64,000 nt of DNA from Thermoleophilia bacterium (GTDB lineage Bacteria; Actinomycetota; Thermoleophilia; RBG-16-64-13): contig JAOSKU010000001.1 in NCBI GenBank assembly GCA_027493445.1, positions 3,492,822-3,556,821 of the forward strand, given 5' to 3'. A program made the position numbers and the translations under genes. Every line of letters starts with the position of its first letter. The stretch's first letter is position 1. Of this stretch, positions 25,181 through 32,041 are shown piece by piece. Below the pieces are notes generated by a model. That model was not told the DNA's origin. It saw nothing but the letters and a program-made list of their open reading frames with translations, and did no database searches.

Positions 25181-27270
25181 GCTATGCCAAGCTTCTCGAA
25201 CCGGCCCAGATCGGGTCAGTCAGGACGCGGAACCGGACCGTCAAGACCGGAGCGTCCACGTGCTACTGGCACTCCGACGACGTCCACATGAGCGAGAAGG
25301 CCAAGGCGTACTACAGCGCCCTGGCCAAGGGCGGGGTGGGCCTGCTCATCGTGGAGTCGCCGGTGGTCGACTGGCCCTGCGGGACTCGGTGGAAGGAGCG
25401 CTTCCGCGCCGACGACGACCGGTACATCGTGGGCCTGGCCGAGCTCGCCGCCGCCATCCACCAGCATGGATGTCCGACCTTCATGCAGCTCTGGCACGAC
25501 GGCCCCTGGCAGTCGCCGCTCTTCGCGCCCCCAGCCATGTTCCAGGGCCCGCCCATCGGAGCTTCGCCGGTCAACCTCGACACCATGCTCGACTTCCACC
25601 GCGACGTCCCGCGGCCGCTCAGCATCCCCGAGATCGAGGACATCGTCGACAAGTTTGCCGGCGCGGCCACGCGCGTCCAGAAGGCCGGTTTCGAGGGCGT
25701 CGACATCAACGCCGCCAGCAGCCACATCCTGCACAACTTCCTCTCGCGCTTCTGGAACCGGCGCGAGGACGCCTACGGCGGGAGCGTGGAGAACCGGGCC
25801 CGTTTCGTCACCGAGGTCGTCCGTGAGATCAAAAGGCGCACGGGCGACGACTTCGGCGTCTCGGTCCTGATCAACGGCATCGAGCTCGGGCGGGCCATGG
25901 GCATCAACGACGCCGCCTGCCTCTCGCACGCCGACGCCCTGCAGGTCGCTCGGCTGCTCCAGGAGGCCGGCGCTGACGCCATCCAGGTGCGCAACCACTG
26001 GCTGGGCTACCACGTGGGCGGTTTCTTCCCCGACTACTTCTTCTACCCGGAGCCGCCCATCCCCCCGGAGCGTTTTCCGAAGGAGTACAACGCCGGCGGC
26101 CGCGGTGTGGCGGCCAACGTGCACCTAGCGTCCTCGATGAAGGCCGCCCTGTCGATCCCCGTGATCCTGGTGGGCAAGCTCGATCCCGAACTGGGGGAGA
26201 GGTACCTGCAGGAGGGCAAGGCCGACTTCATCGCCATGACCCGGCGCCTGCAGGCCGACCCGGAGCTCCCCAATAAGCTGGCCGCCGGCCGCCGGGGTGA
26301 CATAGCGCCCTGCACCGCCTGCGGCACCTGCCTCGACCAGAGCCTCAGCATGGAGCGCCGCTGCCGCATCAACGCCCATATGGGCACCACCAACTACTCC
26401 CTGGCGCCGGCGGAGACGCTCAAGCGGGTGGTGGTCATTGGCGGAGGCCCGGCGGGGATGGAGGCCGCCCGGGTGGCGGCGCTGCGGGGGCATCGGGTCA
26501 CCTTGCTCGAGAAGTCGAAGATCCTGGGCGGCCTCATGCCGATGGCGGCGCTGGTCAAGGGATCGGAACCGGAGAACCTGCCGGACATGATCGCCTACCA
26601 TGAGCGCCAGATCAGGCAGCTTGGCGTCCGCGTGCAGCTGGGAACCGAGGCCGACCCCGCTCGGGTCCTTGCGCTGAACCCAGACGCCGTCGTCGTCGCC
26701 ACCGGAGGGAAGCTGACGATCCCCGACATCCAAGGAGTCGGCGGGCCGAACGTACTGACCGCTCCCGCTCTCCATGCCCGGGTCAAGCCGTACCTGCGGG
26801 CGCTCGGACCGAAGATGCTCGATCGCTTCACCCGGTTCTGGCTGCCGGCCGGGAAGAGCGTGGTGGTGATCGGAGGCGGGTTCCAGGGGTGCGAGGTCGC
26901 GGAGTTCCTGATCAAGCGGGGCCGCAAGGTCTCGATCGTGGAGCCTGGCGACATGATCGGGAAGGGCGTGCTCGATTTCCGCCTGGGGCTGCTGATGGAC
27001 TGGTTCGAGCGGAAGGGGGTCGAGCTGGTCACCGGCGCGGCCGACCTCAAGGTGACCGCAACCGGCGTGAGCTTCACCCTGCCGGACGGGGCGACCCGGA
27101 CCATCCAGGCCGACACCGTCATGCCGACGTCGCCTCTCGACCCCGACACGTCCTTGGCCGAGAGCCTGGAGGGCAAGGTCGCCGAGGTCTACGCGGTCGG
27201 CGACTGCAGGGAACCCAACATGATCGTCGACGCCGTCGCCTCGGGATGGCGGGTCGGCCAACTGATCTGA
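25177..27270 (+). CDS. NADH:flavin oxidoreductase, Old-Yellow-Enzyme / 2,4-dienoyl-CoA reductase type
   Basis: A 697-residue, three-part protein. The FMN TIM barrel (about 1-370) has CYWHSDDVHMS, QLWHDGPWQ and the fingerprint GVDINAASSHILHNFLSRFW. The [4Fe-4S] region is CTACGTCLDQSLSMERRC. The C-terminal FAD/NAD(P) domain has VVVIGGGPAGMEAARVAALR and SVVVIGGGFQGCEVAEFL. This is the FadH layout, shared by daidzein reductase and flavanone-cleaving reductase. Start ATG 25177 overlaps the previous stop (ATGA). Probably the main enone reductase of the cluster. Confidence 0.9.
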   Translation: MSYAKLLEPAQIGSVRTRNRTVKTGASTCYWHSDDVHMSEKAKAYYSALAKGGVGLLIVESPVVDWPCGTRWKERFRADDDRYIVGLAELAAAIHQHGCPTFMQLWHDGPWQSPLFAPPAMFQGPPIGASPVNLDTMLDFHRDVPRPLSIPEIEDIVDKFAGAATRVQKAGFEGVDINAASSHILHNFLSRFWNRREDAYGGSVENRARFVTEVVREIKRRTGDDFGVSVLINGIELGRAMGINDAACLSHADALQVARLLQEAGADAIQVRNHWLGYHVGGFFPDYFFYPEPPIPPERFPKEYNAGGRGVAANVHLASSMKAALSIPVILVGKLDPELGERYLQEGKADFIAMTRRLQADPELPNKLAAGRRGDIAPCTACGTCLDQSLSMERRCRINAHMGTTNYSLAPAETLKRVVVIGGGPAGMEAARVAALRGHRVTLLEKSKILGGLMPMAALVKGSEPENLPDMIAYHERQIRQLGVRVQLGTEADPARVLALNPDAVVVATGGKLTIPDIQGVGGPNVLTAPALHARVKPYLRALGPKMLDRFTRFWLPAGKSVVVIGGGFQGCEVAEFLIKRGRKVSIVEPGDMIGKGVLDFRLGLLMDWFERKGVELVTGAADLKVTATGVSFTLPDGATRTIQADTVMPTSPLDPDTSLAESLEGKVAEVYAVGDCREPNMIVDAVASGWRVGQLI

Positions 27271-27318
27271 CCCACAGTCGTCGGCCGCCGCAGGCTGGGT
27301 CGCGAGGGAGGAGGAGTA

Positions 27319-27825
27319 GTGACCGTCGAGGAGCTCGAGGCCAGGGTACGCGCGCTGGAAGACGCCGTGGGAGCGCTGTCGGCGCGGGTCCAGGCGACGG
27401 AGGACGTCAACGAGATCAAGCAGCTGCAGCGCCGCTACGTCGACGCTCTGATCCAGACCCACTGGGACGACGCGGTGGCCTGCTTCGCCGAGGACGCCAT
27501 AATCGACGTGTACCGCCACGATCCCGTCAAGGGCAAGGTGGCCATCGAGCGGTGGTTCAAGGAGGAGCTCTCCCAGACGCACGCCGGCTACGAGGGCGAC
27601 GTCCTGGTCCACCCGGTGCTTTCCCTCGAAGGCGACCGGGCCAAGGGCAGCTGGCTCCTCTACATGATGTACGCCTACCCGCGCACGGGCCAGGCGCTCT
27701 TCTGGGTGCAGGGCTACTACGACATGGACTACGTGCGCGAGAACGGGATCTGGAAGATCGCCGTCATGCGCTGGAGCGAGCGCATGGGCCTGCCCGGGGG
27801 CGGCCCGCCTACCGGACTGTGGTGA
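27319..27825 (+). CDS. NTF2-fold (SnoaL-like) small protein
   Basis: 168 residues from GTG 27319 behind GGGAGGAGGAG. A short N-terminal coiled coil (VEELEARVRALEDAVGALSARV) precedes an NTF2-like cone (IKQLQRRYVDALIQTHWDDAV, then FAEDAIIDVY and GIWKIAVMRWSE). Such SnoaL_4-type proteins act as hydratases, cyclases or isomerases or bind small ligands. It is the last gene of the catabolic cluster; the attC-like sites start 98 bp downstream. Confidence 0.8.
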   Translation: MTVEELEARVRALEDAVGALSARVQATEDVNEIKQLQRRYVDALIQTHWDDAVACFAEDAIIDVYRHDPVKGKVAIERWFKEELSQTHAGYEGDVLVHPVLSLEGDRAKGSWLLYMMYAYPRTGQALFWVQGYYDMDYVRENGIWKIAVMRWSERMGLPGGGPPTGLW

Positions 27826-27922
27826 GAGCAGCCTGGTTTCGGGCAGAGCACTCGGGGCGATGAGCGACCTGGCGGCGGTCCTGCCGGTACTCGATGCGTC
27901 GGAGGGTGAGGAGTAGGCGTGC

Positions 27923-28010
27923 GTCCAACAAGCGCTTCCAGCTGACGCGCAACGCTGTACGCTACGGAGAGAAGTCGTCGGCGCGCAGCTGAAGCGCCGA
28001 GACGCTCGGC
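27923..28010 (+). repeat. Integron attC-like site 1 (degenerate right core)
   Basis: The R'' box is GTCCAAC (27923-27929, fits RYYYAAC). L'' AGCGCTTC-C-AGCTG-A-CGCGC pairs perfectly with GCGCGCAGCTGAAGCGCC (27981-27998) apart from one bulged C and one bulged A. On the bottom strand these are the extrahelical G and T typical of attC hairpins. The loop is 29 nt. The expected GTTRRRY end reads GCTCGGC (two mismatches). Confidence 0.65.
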
Positions 28011-28030
28011 CAGATTCCCTCCGGACCTAG

Positions 28031-28145
28031 CAGGCTGCTGAGAATGACGCTTCGCCGCCGGGGTGCACTGGGTACGCGCAAGGCTAGGACGCAGGGAGCG
28101 CTCGTAGCAGCGCTACGGGCCCGGCTGAGGACAACGCATGGCGCC
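28031..28145. repeat. Dispersed palindromic repeat, truncated copy between attC sites
   Basis: Starts CAGGCTGCTGAGAATGACGC and runs through AGGACGCAGGGAGCG and the CGTAGCAGCGCTACGG tip to GACAACGCATGGCGCC. The final arm is absent: the sequence passes directly into the R'' arm of the next attC. It lies exactly between two attC-like hairpins. Confidence 0.8.
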
Positions 28146-28148
28146 GCC

Positions 28149-28204
28149 GCCCAACAGGCGCATCAACCCGACGAGCTTCGCGGGTCATGCGCCGAGCGTT
28201 GGGC
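28149..28204 (+). repeat. Integron attC site 2 (canonical)
   Basis: 56 bp. R'' is GCCCAAC (28149-28155) and R' is GTTGGGC (28198-28204), both exact to RYYYAAC/GTTRRRY, extended to 10 perfect pairs by GCC/GGC. Inside, GGCGCAT-CA-ACCCG pairs with CGGGT-C-ATGCGCC around a 10-nt loop. The unpaired A versus GAGC forms the central spacer and the CA/C bulge supplies extrahelical bases. All attC hallmarks are present. The orientation is that of a cassette boundary preceding the gene at 28301. Confidence 0.8.
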
Positions 28205-28300
28205 GGCCAGCACGCCAGAGGCAAGGCACCGTTGCATCCCCTACGATAGGGAACCACGGGAGCATCCTAGGGGTATCACTTGTGAAAGGGGTCGGAGCAG

Positions 28301-28819
28301 ATGAATACTACTCAGAGGATCGTGCCATCGCTATGGTTCGATAAGGAAACCGAAGAGGCGGTCAACTTCTACATCACAACCTTCAACGGCTCACCTCACA
28401 AGCGTGGCGATTCGAAGACGATCAGCATCACGCGCTACGAAAAGGGTATGCAGGTTCCCGGGGCGGAAGAGATGGTCGGCAAGATCCTGACCGCCATCTT
28501 CGAGCTCGATGGCCAGCGATTCATGGCCTTGGATGGGGGCCCGAGCTTCAAGTTCAACGAGGCTGTGTCCTTCTATGTGGAATGCGAGGACCAAGACGAG
28601 GTCGACTACTTCTGGGATCGCCTTTCTGCTGTTCCCGAGTCAGAGCAGTGCGGGTGAGTCAAGGACAAGTTCGGCCTCTCTTGGCAGATCATTCCAAGAC
28701 AGATGGGAGAACTTCTGGGTAGCCCCAACAGGAAGAAAGCCCTGGCCGCCACGAACGCGATGCTCAAGATGAAGAAGATCGTGATCGCGGACCTTCATAA
28801 GGCCTTTGACGAGGCATGA
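28301..28819 (+). pseudogene. PhnB-like VOC protein interrupted by TGA at a Trp codon
   Basis: The PhnB/3-demethylubiquinone methyltransferase-like VOC fold starts MNTTQRIVPSLWFDKETEEA and reads to SEQCG. An in-frame TGA (28655-28657) then occupies the place of the Trp in the family motif CGW(V/L)KDKFGLSWQI. The same frame continues without another stop through VKDKFGLSWQIIPRQM to FDEA and a normal TGA at 28819. A single base change (TGG to TGA) explains it. Typical integron-cassette cargo, directly after attC site 2. Confidence 0.8.
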
Positions 28820-28912
28820 CAGGGAGAGACTTCGCTATCGAGGGCGGCTTTCCGCGGGCACCTTCTCCAAGTCTCGCCTGGGTAAGCGGTTGTGAAGCAG
28901 AATCAATCGGCC

Positions 28913-28948
28913 GCCTAGCAGCTTGCTGGAGCGGACGCAGCCGCGCGC
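28913..28948 (+). repeat. Partial attC-like left arm
   Basis: GCCTAGCAGCTTGCTGGAGC GGACGC resembles the R''-L'' half of an attC (GCCTAAC with one change). No matching right half follows; instead it runs into the truncated HigA frame. It may be a recombination scar closing the VOC cassette. Confidence 0.4.
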
Positions 28949-29200
28949 GATTTCAAGTACGACGTAAGCGAGCTGCGCCGCTGCTTGGCCGCCTCGCTCG
29001 ACGTCTCCCGGGAGACGGTCAATGAGCTCTTGCGTGAGCGCCGCTCCCTGAGTCCGGAGATGGCCCTCCGTCTCGCCCGTCTGTTCGGCAACTCGGCGGA
29101 GTTCTGGCTGAACGCGCAGCGGGCCGTAGAGCTGTGGGAGGGCGAGCAGTCGATCGGGGCCGATGTAGACCGGATCAAGCCGCTCAAGGTCGCACAATAA
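28949..29200 (+). pseudogene. HigA-type XRE antitoxin, N-terminus lost
   Basis: The frame reads from a half-attC into LAASLDVSRETVNELLRERR, then SLSPEMALRLARLFGNSAEF and WLNAQRAVELWEGEQ, the HTH and C-terminal helices of HigA. The usual leader (HPGEILREEF) and a proper start are missing; only TTG 28985 could initiate. No HigB toxin lies beside it, so this is a cassette remnant. Confidence 0.7.
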
Positions 29201-29246
29201 CCGCATGCAGTCGGCCAGCGCGGCCCTTGATGGTTATACTTCCGGT

Positions 29247-29483
29247 ATGAAGACCGCCATCTCCATTCCCGACGATGTGTTCGAAGACGCGGAAAGGCTC
29301 GCGCGAACACTCAAGAAGTCCCGCAGTCGTCTCTACGTTGACGCGGTACGGGAGTACGTCGCCCGGCACTCGGGCGATCAGGTGACGCAGGCGCTCGATC
29401 AGATGCTCGGAGCCGTAAGGGCGAGCGACAGCGAATTCGCCGCTAGTGCGGCTCGGCCGATCCTCAAGCGATCCGATTGGTAA
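29247..29483 (+). CDS. mazE: MazE/CopG-like ribbon-helix-helix antitoxin
   Basis: 78 residues starting MKTAISIPDDVFEDAERLAR, the RHH DNA-binding fold, with SRSRLYVDAVREYVARH and a C-terminal toxin-neutralising tail ending LKRSDW. Its stop overlaps the frame of the MazF-like toxin that follows. It should neutralise the toxin and repress the operon. Intact, although the partner toxin is damaged. Confidence 0.82.
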   Translation: MKTAISIPDDVFEDAERLARTLKKSRSRLYVDAVREYVARHSGDQVTQALDQMLGAVRASDSEFAASAARPILKRSDW

Positions 29484-29821
29484 TCTCCTAGGGCCAGGTC
29501 TGGTGGGCGGAGCTGCCGGATCCCGTCGGATCCGAGCCGGGCTTCCGGCGCCCGGTCGTCATCGTTCAGGGCGACTCCTTCAGCCGGAGTCGCATCGTCA
29601 CCGTCGTCTGCGTCGTGCTCACCAGCAATCTGCGCTGGGCCGAGGCGCCCGGCAACCTCCTGCTTACCTCGAAGACGACCGGGCTGCCCAAGGATTCTGT
29701 CGCCAACGTATCCCAGATTTTCACTCTCGACCGGGACTCCCTGGTGGACCGGGTCGGGGTCGTGCCCCAGAAGAAGCTTGAACTCGTCATCTTCGGCGTT
29801 GATGTGGTGCCTGGCCATTGA
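29480..29821 (+). pseudogene. mazF: MazF-like endoribonuclease with TAG near the start
   Basis: The frame reads VIS-stop-GQVWWAELPDPVGSEPGFRR, then PVVIVQGDSFSRSR, LTSNLRWAEAPGN and a C-terminus VPQKKLELVIFGVDVV. That is the PemK/MazF fold, complete except for a TAG (29489-29491) where relatives have Arg. No ATG, GTG or TTG restores the conserved RGxVWW start, so the toxin is probably silent. The attC-like site 29828-29890 follows 6 bp after the stop, as expected for a cassette gene. Confidence 0.78.
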
Positions 29822-29827
29822 GGCGAT

Positions 29828-29890
29828 GTCGAACAGGCCGTTGCAGACCGACGCCGCATTGCGGGCGGCTGAATGGCATTGGCGTCGGAT
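29828..29890 (+). repeat. Integron attC-like site 3, directly after mazF
   Basis: R''-like GTCGAAC. L'' GCCGTT-G-CAG-A-CCG pairs with CGGCTGAATGGC with bulged G and A. The loop region is ACGCCGCATTGCGGG, and the R'-like end is GTCGGAT (29884-29890, one mismatch to GTTRRRY). 63 bp, in the same orientation as sites 1 and 2. Confidence 0.6.
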
Positions 29891-30097
29891 GGACCAACGG
29901 AGGGCTGCTTCAGTCCGGCACGGGAGCCAGCTGATCCGCCGCGACGAGCTTGCCGGGGACTGACCGGACTCGCACATCGAGCAGATGCCGCTGGCCGCGG
30001 CACAGTGCATGTCCCTGAACGGTCGATAGGCGCACCCGTGTGGGCCACAAACGCGCGACGGTGTATAGTCATGGTGTATATCCCACGGAGGTGCACC

Positions 30098-30353
30098 ATG
30101 GAGCGAACCCAGATCTATCTGACCGACAAGGAGAAGAAAGCGGTCAAGTCCATCGCTCGACGCCTCGGCACGACGCAGAGTGGGGTAATCCGCACCGCGG
30201 TCGACCGCTTCATCGATCACGAAAGCTCTCGCGACAGACTCGAGCTGCTTCCAGACTGGGCGAGGTCTCTGGAGGGATCGGCAGGATCTTCCCGACTTCG
30301 GTGCGCTTCGAGGGGAACTGGATCGAACCAGCAGCGGCAGTGGCGAATCCTGA
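30098..30353 (+). pseudogene. vapB: VapB-like RHH antitoxin with frameshift, reading into VapC
   Basis: ATG 30098 follows GGAGGTG. The N-terminus MERTQIYLTDKEKKAVKSIA is a CopG/RHH domain. Near 30250 (CTGCTTCCAGACTGG) one surplus base shifts the frame. The other frame carries the expected tail GLWRDRQDLPDFGALRGELD and ends TGA overlapping the VapC ATG (TGATG at 30351), the normal layout. As given, the antitoxin frame has no stop and reads in frame through into VapC. Direct repeats GTGTATA lie at about 30060-30080, a likely autoregulatory operator. Confidence 0.75.
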
Positions 30354-30739
30354 TGGTGAAGCGATACCTAGTAGATAGCGATGTCATCATTGAATATCTA
30401 CGCGGCCGCGAGCAGGCGACTCGTTTCATCGAGTCTCTGGAAGGCCACCTCTGTGTCTCCGCGATCACCGTGGCAGAACTATATTCCGGGGTGAAGGGCA
30501 GCGACGAGGATACCGCACTAGAGCGGTTTCTGGACGCGTTCGAGGTCGTACCGCTGGACCGGGTGCTTGCTCGACTCGGAGGCTTATGTAGGCAGAGTTA
30601 TCAGCCCGGTTATGGCACCGGCCTGGCGGACGCGATCGTGGCGATGTCGGCGAAGTCCGCAGGAGCGGTGCTGGTGACGTTCAACAAGCGGCACTATCCC
30701 ATGGTCGATGATCTGTTGGTCCCGTATGCTCGCGACTAG
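30353..30739 (+). CDS. vapC: VapC-family PIN-domain ribonuclease toxin
   Basis: 128 residues starting MVKRYLVDSDVIIEYLRGRE. The PIN acidic residues are DSD (about 7-9), E in TVAELYSG, D in GLADAIVAMSA and a C-terminal VTFNKRHYPMV. By family it cleaves RNA, often initiator tRNA. Complete; start ATG 30353 overlaps the antitoxin stop of the alternative frame. Confidence 0.87.
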   Translation: MVKRYLVDSDVIIEYLRGREQATRFIESLEGHLCVSAITVAELYSGVKGSDEDTALERFLDAFEVVPLDRVLARLGGLCRQSYQPGYGTGLADAIVAMSAKSAGAVLVTFNKRHYPMVDDLLVPYARD

Positions 30740-30746
30740 GCCGGGT

Positions 30747-30810
30747 GCCGAACACGCGTTTGCGGACGGACGGCGCGAAGCGCTGCCGCTGATGCGCCAG
30801 ACCGTTAGCA
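30747..30810 (+). repeat. attC-like site 4 (weak), after vapC
   Basis: GCCGAAC (one mismatch to RYYYAAC), a GC-rich palindromic centre GGCGCGAAGCGCTGCC, then GATGCGCCAGACC and GTTAGCA. The position 8 bp after vapC and the length fit an attC, but the arms pair poorly. Confidence 0.4.
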
Positions 30811-30811
30811 G

Positions 30812-31039
30812 TTAGCGGTACAGCTCGAGCGTATCGCCGCTCGCTCGGAATCGGAAACACGCCTCGTCTTTGCCGCACTGCTTCGCAGGCAGGCGTTGGT
30901 CGGCGATCGCCACGTACCGCGGCGCGACAATCCGGCTGATCTCCGTACGAAGGGCGCCCCTCAAAAGGTGGAGGGGCGGTGGACCCCACTCCTTGGACAG
31001 GTCGGCGGCAAAGTGAAGGTTGAACCGGCAGGTGTCCAT
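30812..31039 (-). CDS. Hypothetical 75-residue protein beside a transposase remnant
   Basis: Starts MDTCRFNLHFAADLSKEWGP at ATG 31039, one base after the transposase-remnant stop. No recognised domain, signal or membrane segment; Cys at 4, 55 and 61. It may be a real small gene or the tail of an insertion sequence. Low certainty. Confidence 0.3.
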   Translation of the reverse strand: MDTCRFNLHFAADLSKEWGPPPLHLLRGALRTEISRIVAPRYVAIADQRLPAKQCGKDEACFRFRASGDTLELYR

Positions 31040-31040
31040 T

Positions 31041-31112
31041 ACGCCGCCTTGAGCAGGTCAGTGACGTATGCCTCATCAGGAGTGCGACCGTCCAGCGAGG
31101 AGTGGCCGAGGA
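31041..31112 (-). pseudogene. IS3-family transposase C-terminal remnant
   Basis: The minus frame reads HTLLGHSSLDGRTPDEAYVT, then DLLKAA and TAA. The GRTPDEAY motif is the end of IS3/IS150-type integrase-core transposases. Nothing upstream matches the catalytic core. Confidence 0.6.
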
Positions 31113-31162
31113 GTGTATGGGCGGCTTCCACGCTGCCAAATGAGGCCCGCGAGCTAGCTCGA

Positions 31163-31190
31163 CGAGATGAGGCCGTACGGCCTCATCTCG
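31163..31190. repeat. 28-bp perfect palindrome
   Basis: Perfect dyad with arms CGAGATGAGGCCGT and its complement, no loop. It lies about 120 bp upstream of the antitoxin at 31313, behind the transposase remnant. Operator, rho-independent-like hairpin or IS end are all possible. Confidence 0.6.
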
Positions 31191-31312
31191 CAGGTGAAAC
31201 GCAAACACGTTGGGAAGACCCTTGCGAGGCTCAAGTCGCCATGTGATTGGCTTGCCTCCCGCCCCTAGTGACGAATAATCCCTGCACCAATAATACGTCC
31301 GAAGGCCGTGCC

Positions 31313-31555
31313 ATGAACACGAAACTCACACTCAGGCTCGATGACCAGCTGGTTCGCAAAGCCAAGCGCTACTCGAATCGTTCGGGCAAGTCCGTCTCTC
31401 AGCTGGTCGCCGACTACTTCTCCCTGATGGACGTTGACGAGGAGATACCGGGGACGGAGATCAGCCCCCGGGTCCGCTCCCTCATCGGTGCGTTCAAGGG
31501 AGTGACGACAACCGAGGAGGACTATCATCGGCATCTCGAAGAGAAGTACCGGTGA
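31313..31555 (+). CDS. DUF6364/VapB-like antitoxin
   Basis: 80 residues starting MNTKLTLRLDDQLVRKAKRY, an RHH-type antitoxin with GKSVSQLVADYFSLMD and a C-terminal toxin-binding tail EEDYHRHLEEKYR. Its TGA overlaps the GTG of a PIN toxin that is now truncated. It is closely related to the antitoxin at 44534. Confidence 0.82.
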   Translation: MNTKLTLRLDDQLVRKAKRYSNRSGKSVSQLVADYFSLMDVDEEIPGTEISPRVRSLIGAFKGVTTTEEDYHRHLEEKYR

Positions 31556-31695
31556 GCGTGCTCTTCAATGCAAACGTCCTGCCCCACGTTCTGCTTAAGC
31601 GGGAACCCCACGTCCGCGCCGGACGACTCCGTAGGGAGCGATCTACACACAGAGGAGCCCATGATGGCGGATCGAGCCAAGGCTGCATCCATTGA
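31552..31695 (+). pseudogene. PIN toxin N-terminal remnant
   Basis: GTG 31552 begins VSVLFNANVLPHVLLKREPH, the first strand and helix of a PIN domain (usual motif LFDTNVLLDVLL; the catalytic Asp is Asn here). After about 30 residues the similarity ends and the frame runs into the DUF1801 gene. The toxin lost about three quarters of its length. Confidence 0.7.
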
Positions 31696-32034
31696 CGATT
31701 ACATTGCCGGATTCCCCCGCCGACCCGACAGGTGCTCGAAGAGTTGCGCGCACTCATCAGGGACACTGCGCCCGAGGCCATCGAGACGATCAGCTACGCC
31801 ATCCCCACCTTCGACCTGAACGGCAAGCATCTGGTTCACTTCGCCGGCTACGCCGAGCACGTGGGGTTCTACCCGATCCCTAGCGGGCTCGGGGCCTTCA
31901 AGGAGGAACTCAGCCACTACAAGATCGGTAAGGGTTCGATGCAGTTTCCCTTGGATGAGCCCCTGCCCACGGACTTGATCCACCGGATGGTCGAATTCAG
32001 AGTGGCGGAGAATACCCGCAAGGCCACCACGTAG
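31661..32034 (+). CDS. DUF1801 (YdhG-like) protein (one frameshift)
   Basis: ATG 31661 lies behind GAGGAG. The protein joins MMADRAKAASIDDYIAGFP to RQVLEELRALIRDTAPEAIE after restoring one C in the C5 run 31714-31718. It continues ISYAIPTFDLNGKHLVHFAG, then HYKIGKGSMQFPLDEPLP and LIHRMVEFRV, the full iron-chaperone-like fold. About 124 residues. Small, mobile and common in gene cassettes; biochemical role uncertain. Confidence 0.85.
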
Positions 32035-32041
32035 TGGGAGG

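Noticed and set aside
28655-28657. TGA recoded as Trp (alternative genetic code) or selenocysteine
   Set aside because: Many genes in the window end at TGA, the only interrupted gene is a cassette remnant, and no SECIS-like structure was seen after it.
30812-31039. Minus-strand 75-residue frame as a toxin
   Set aside because: No PIN, RelE or other toxin motif; kept only as a low-confidence hypothetical.
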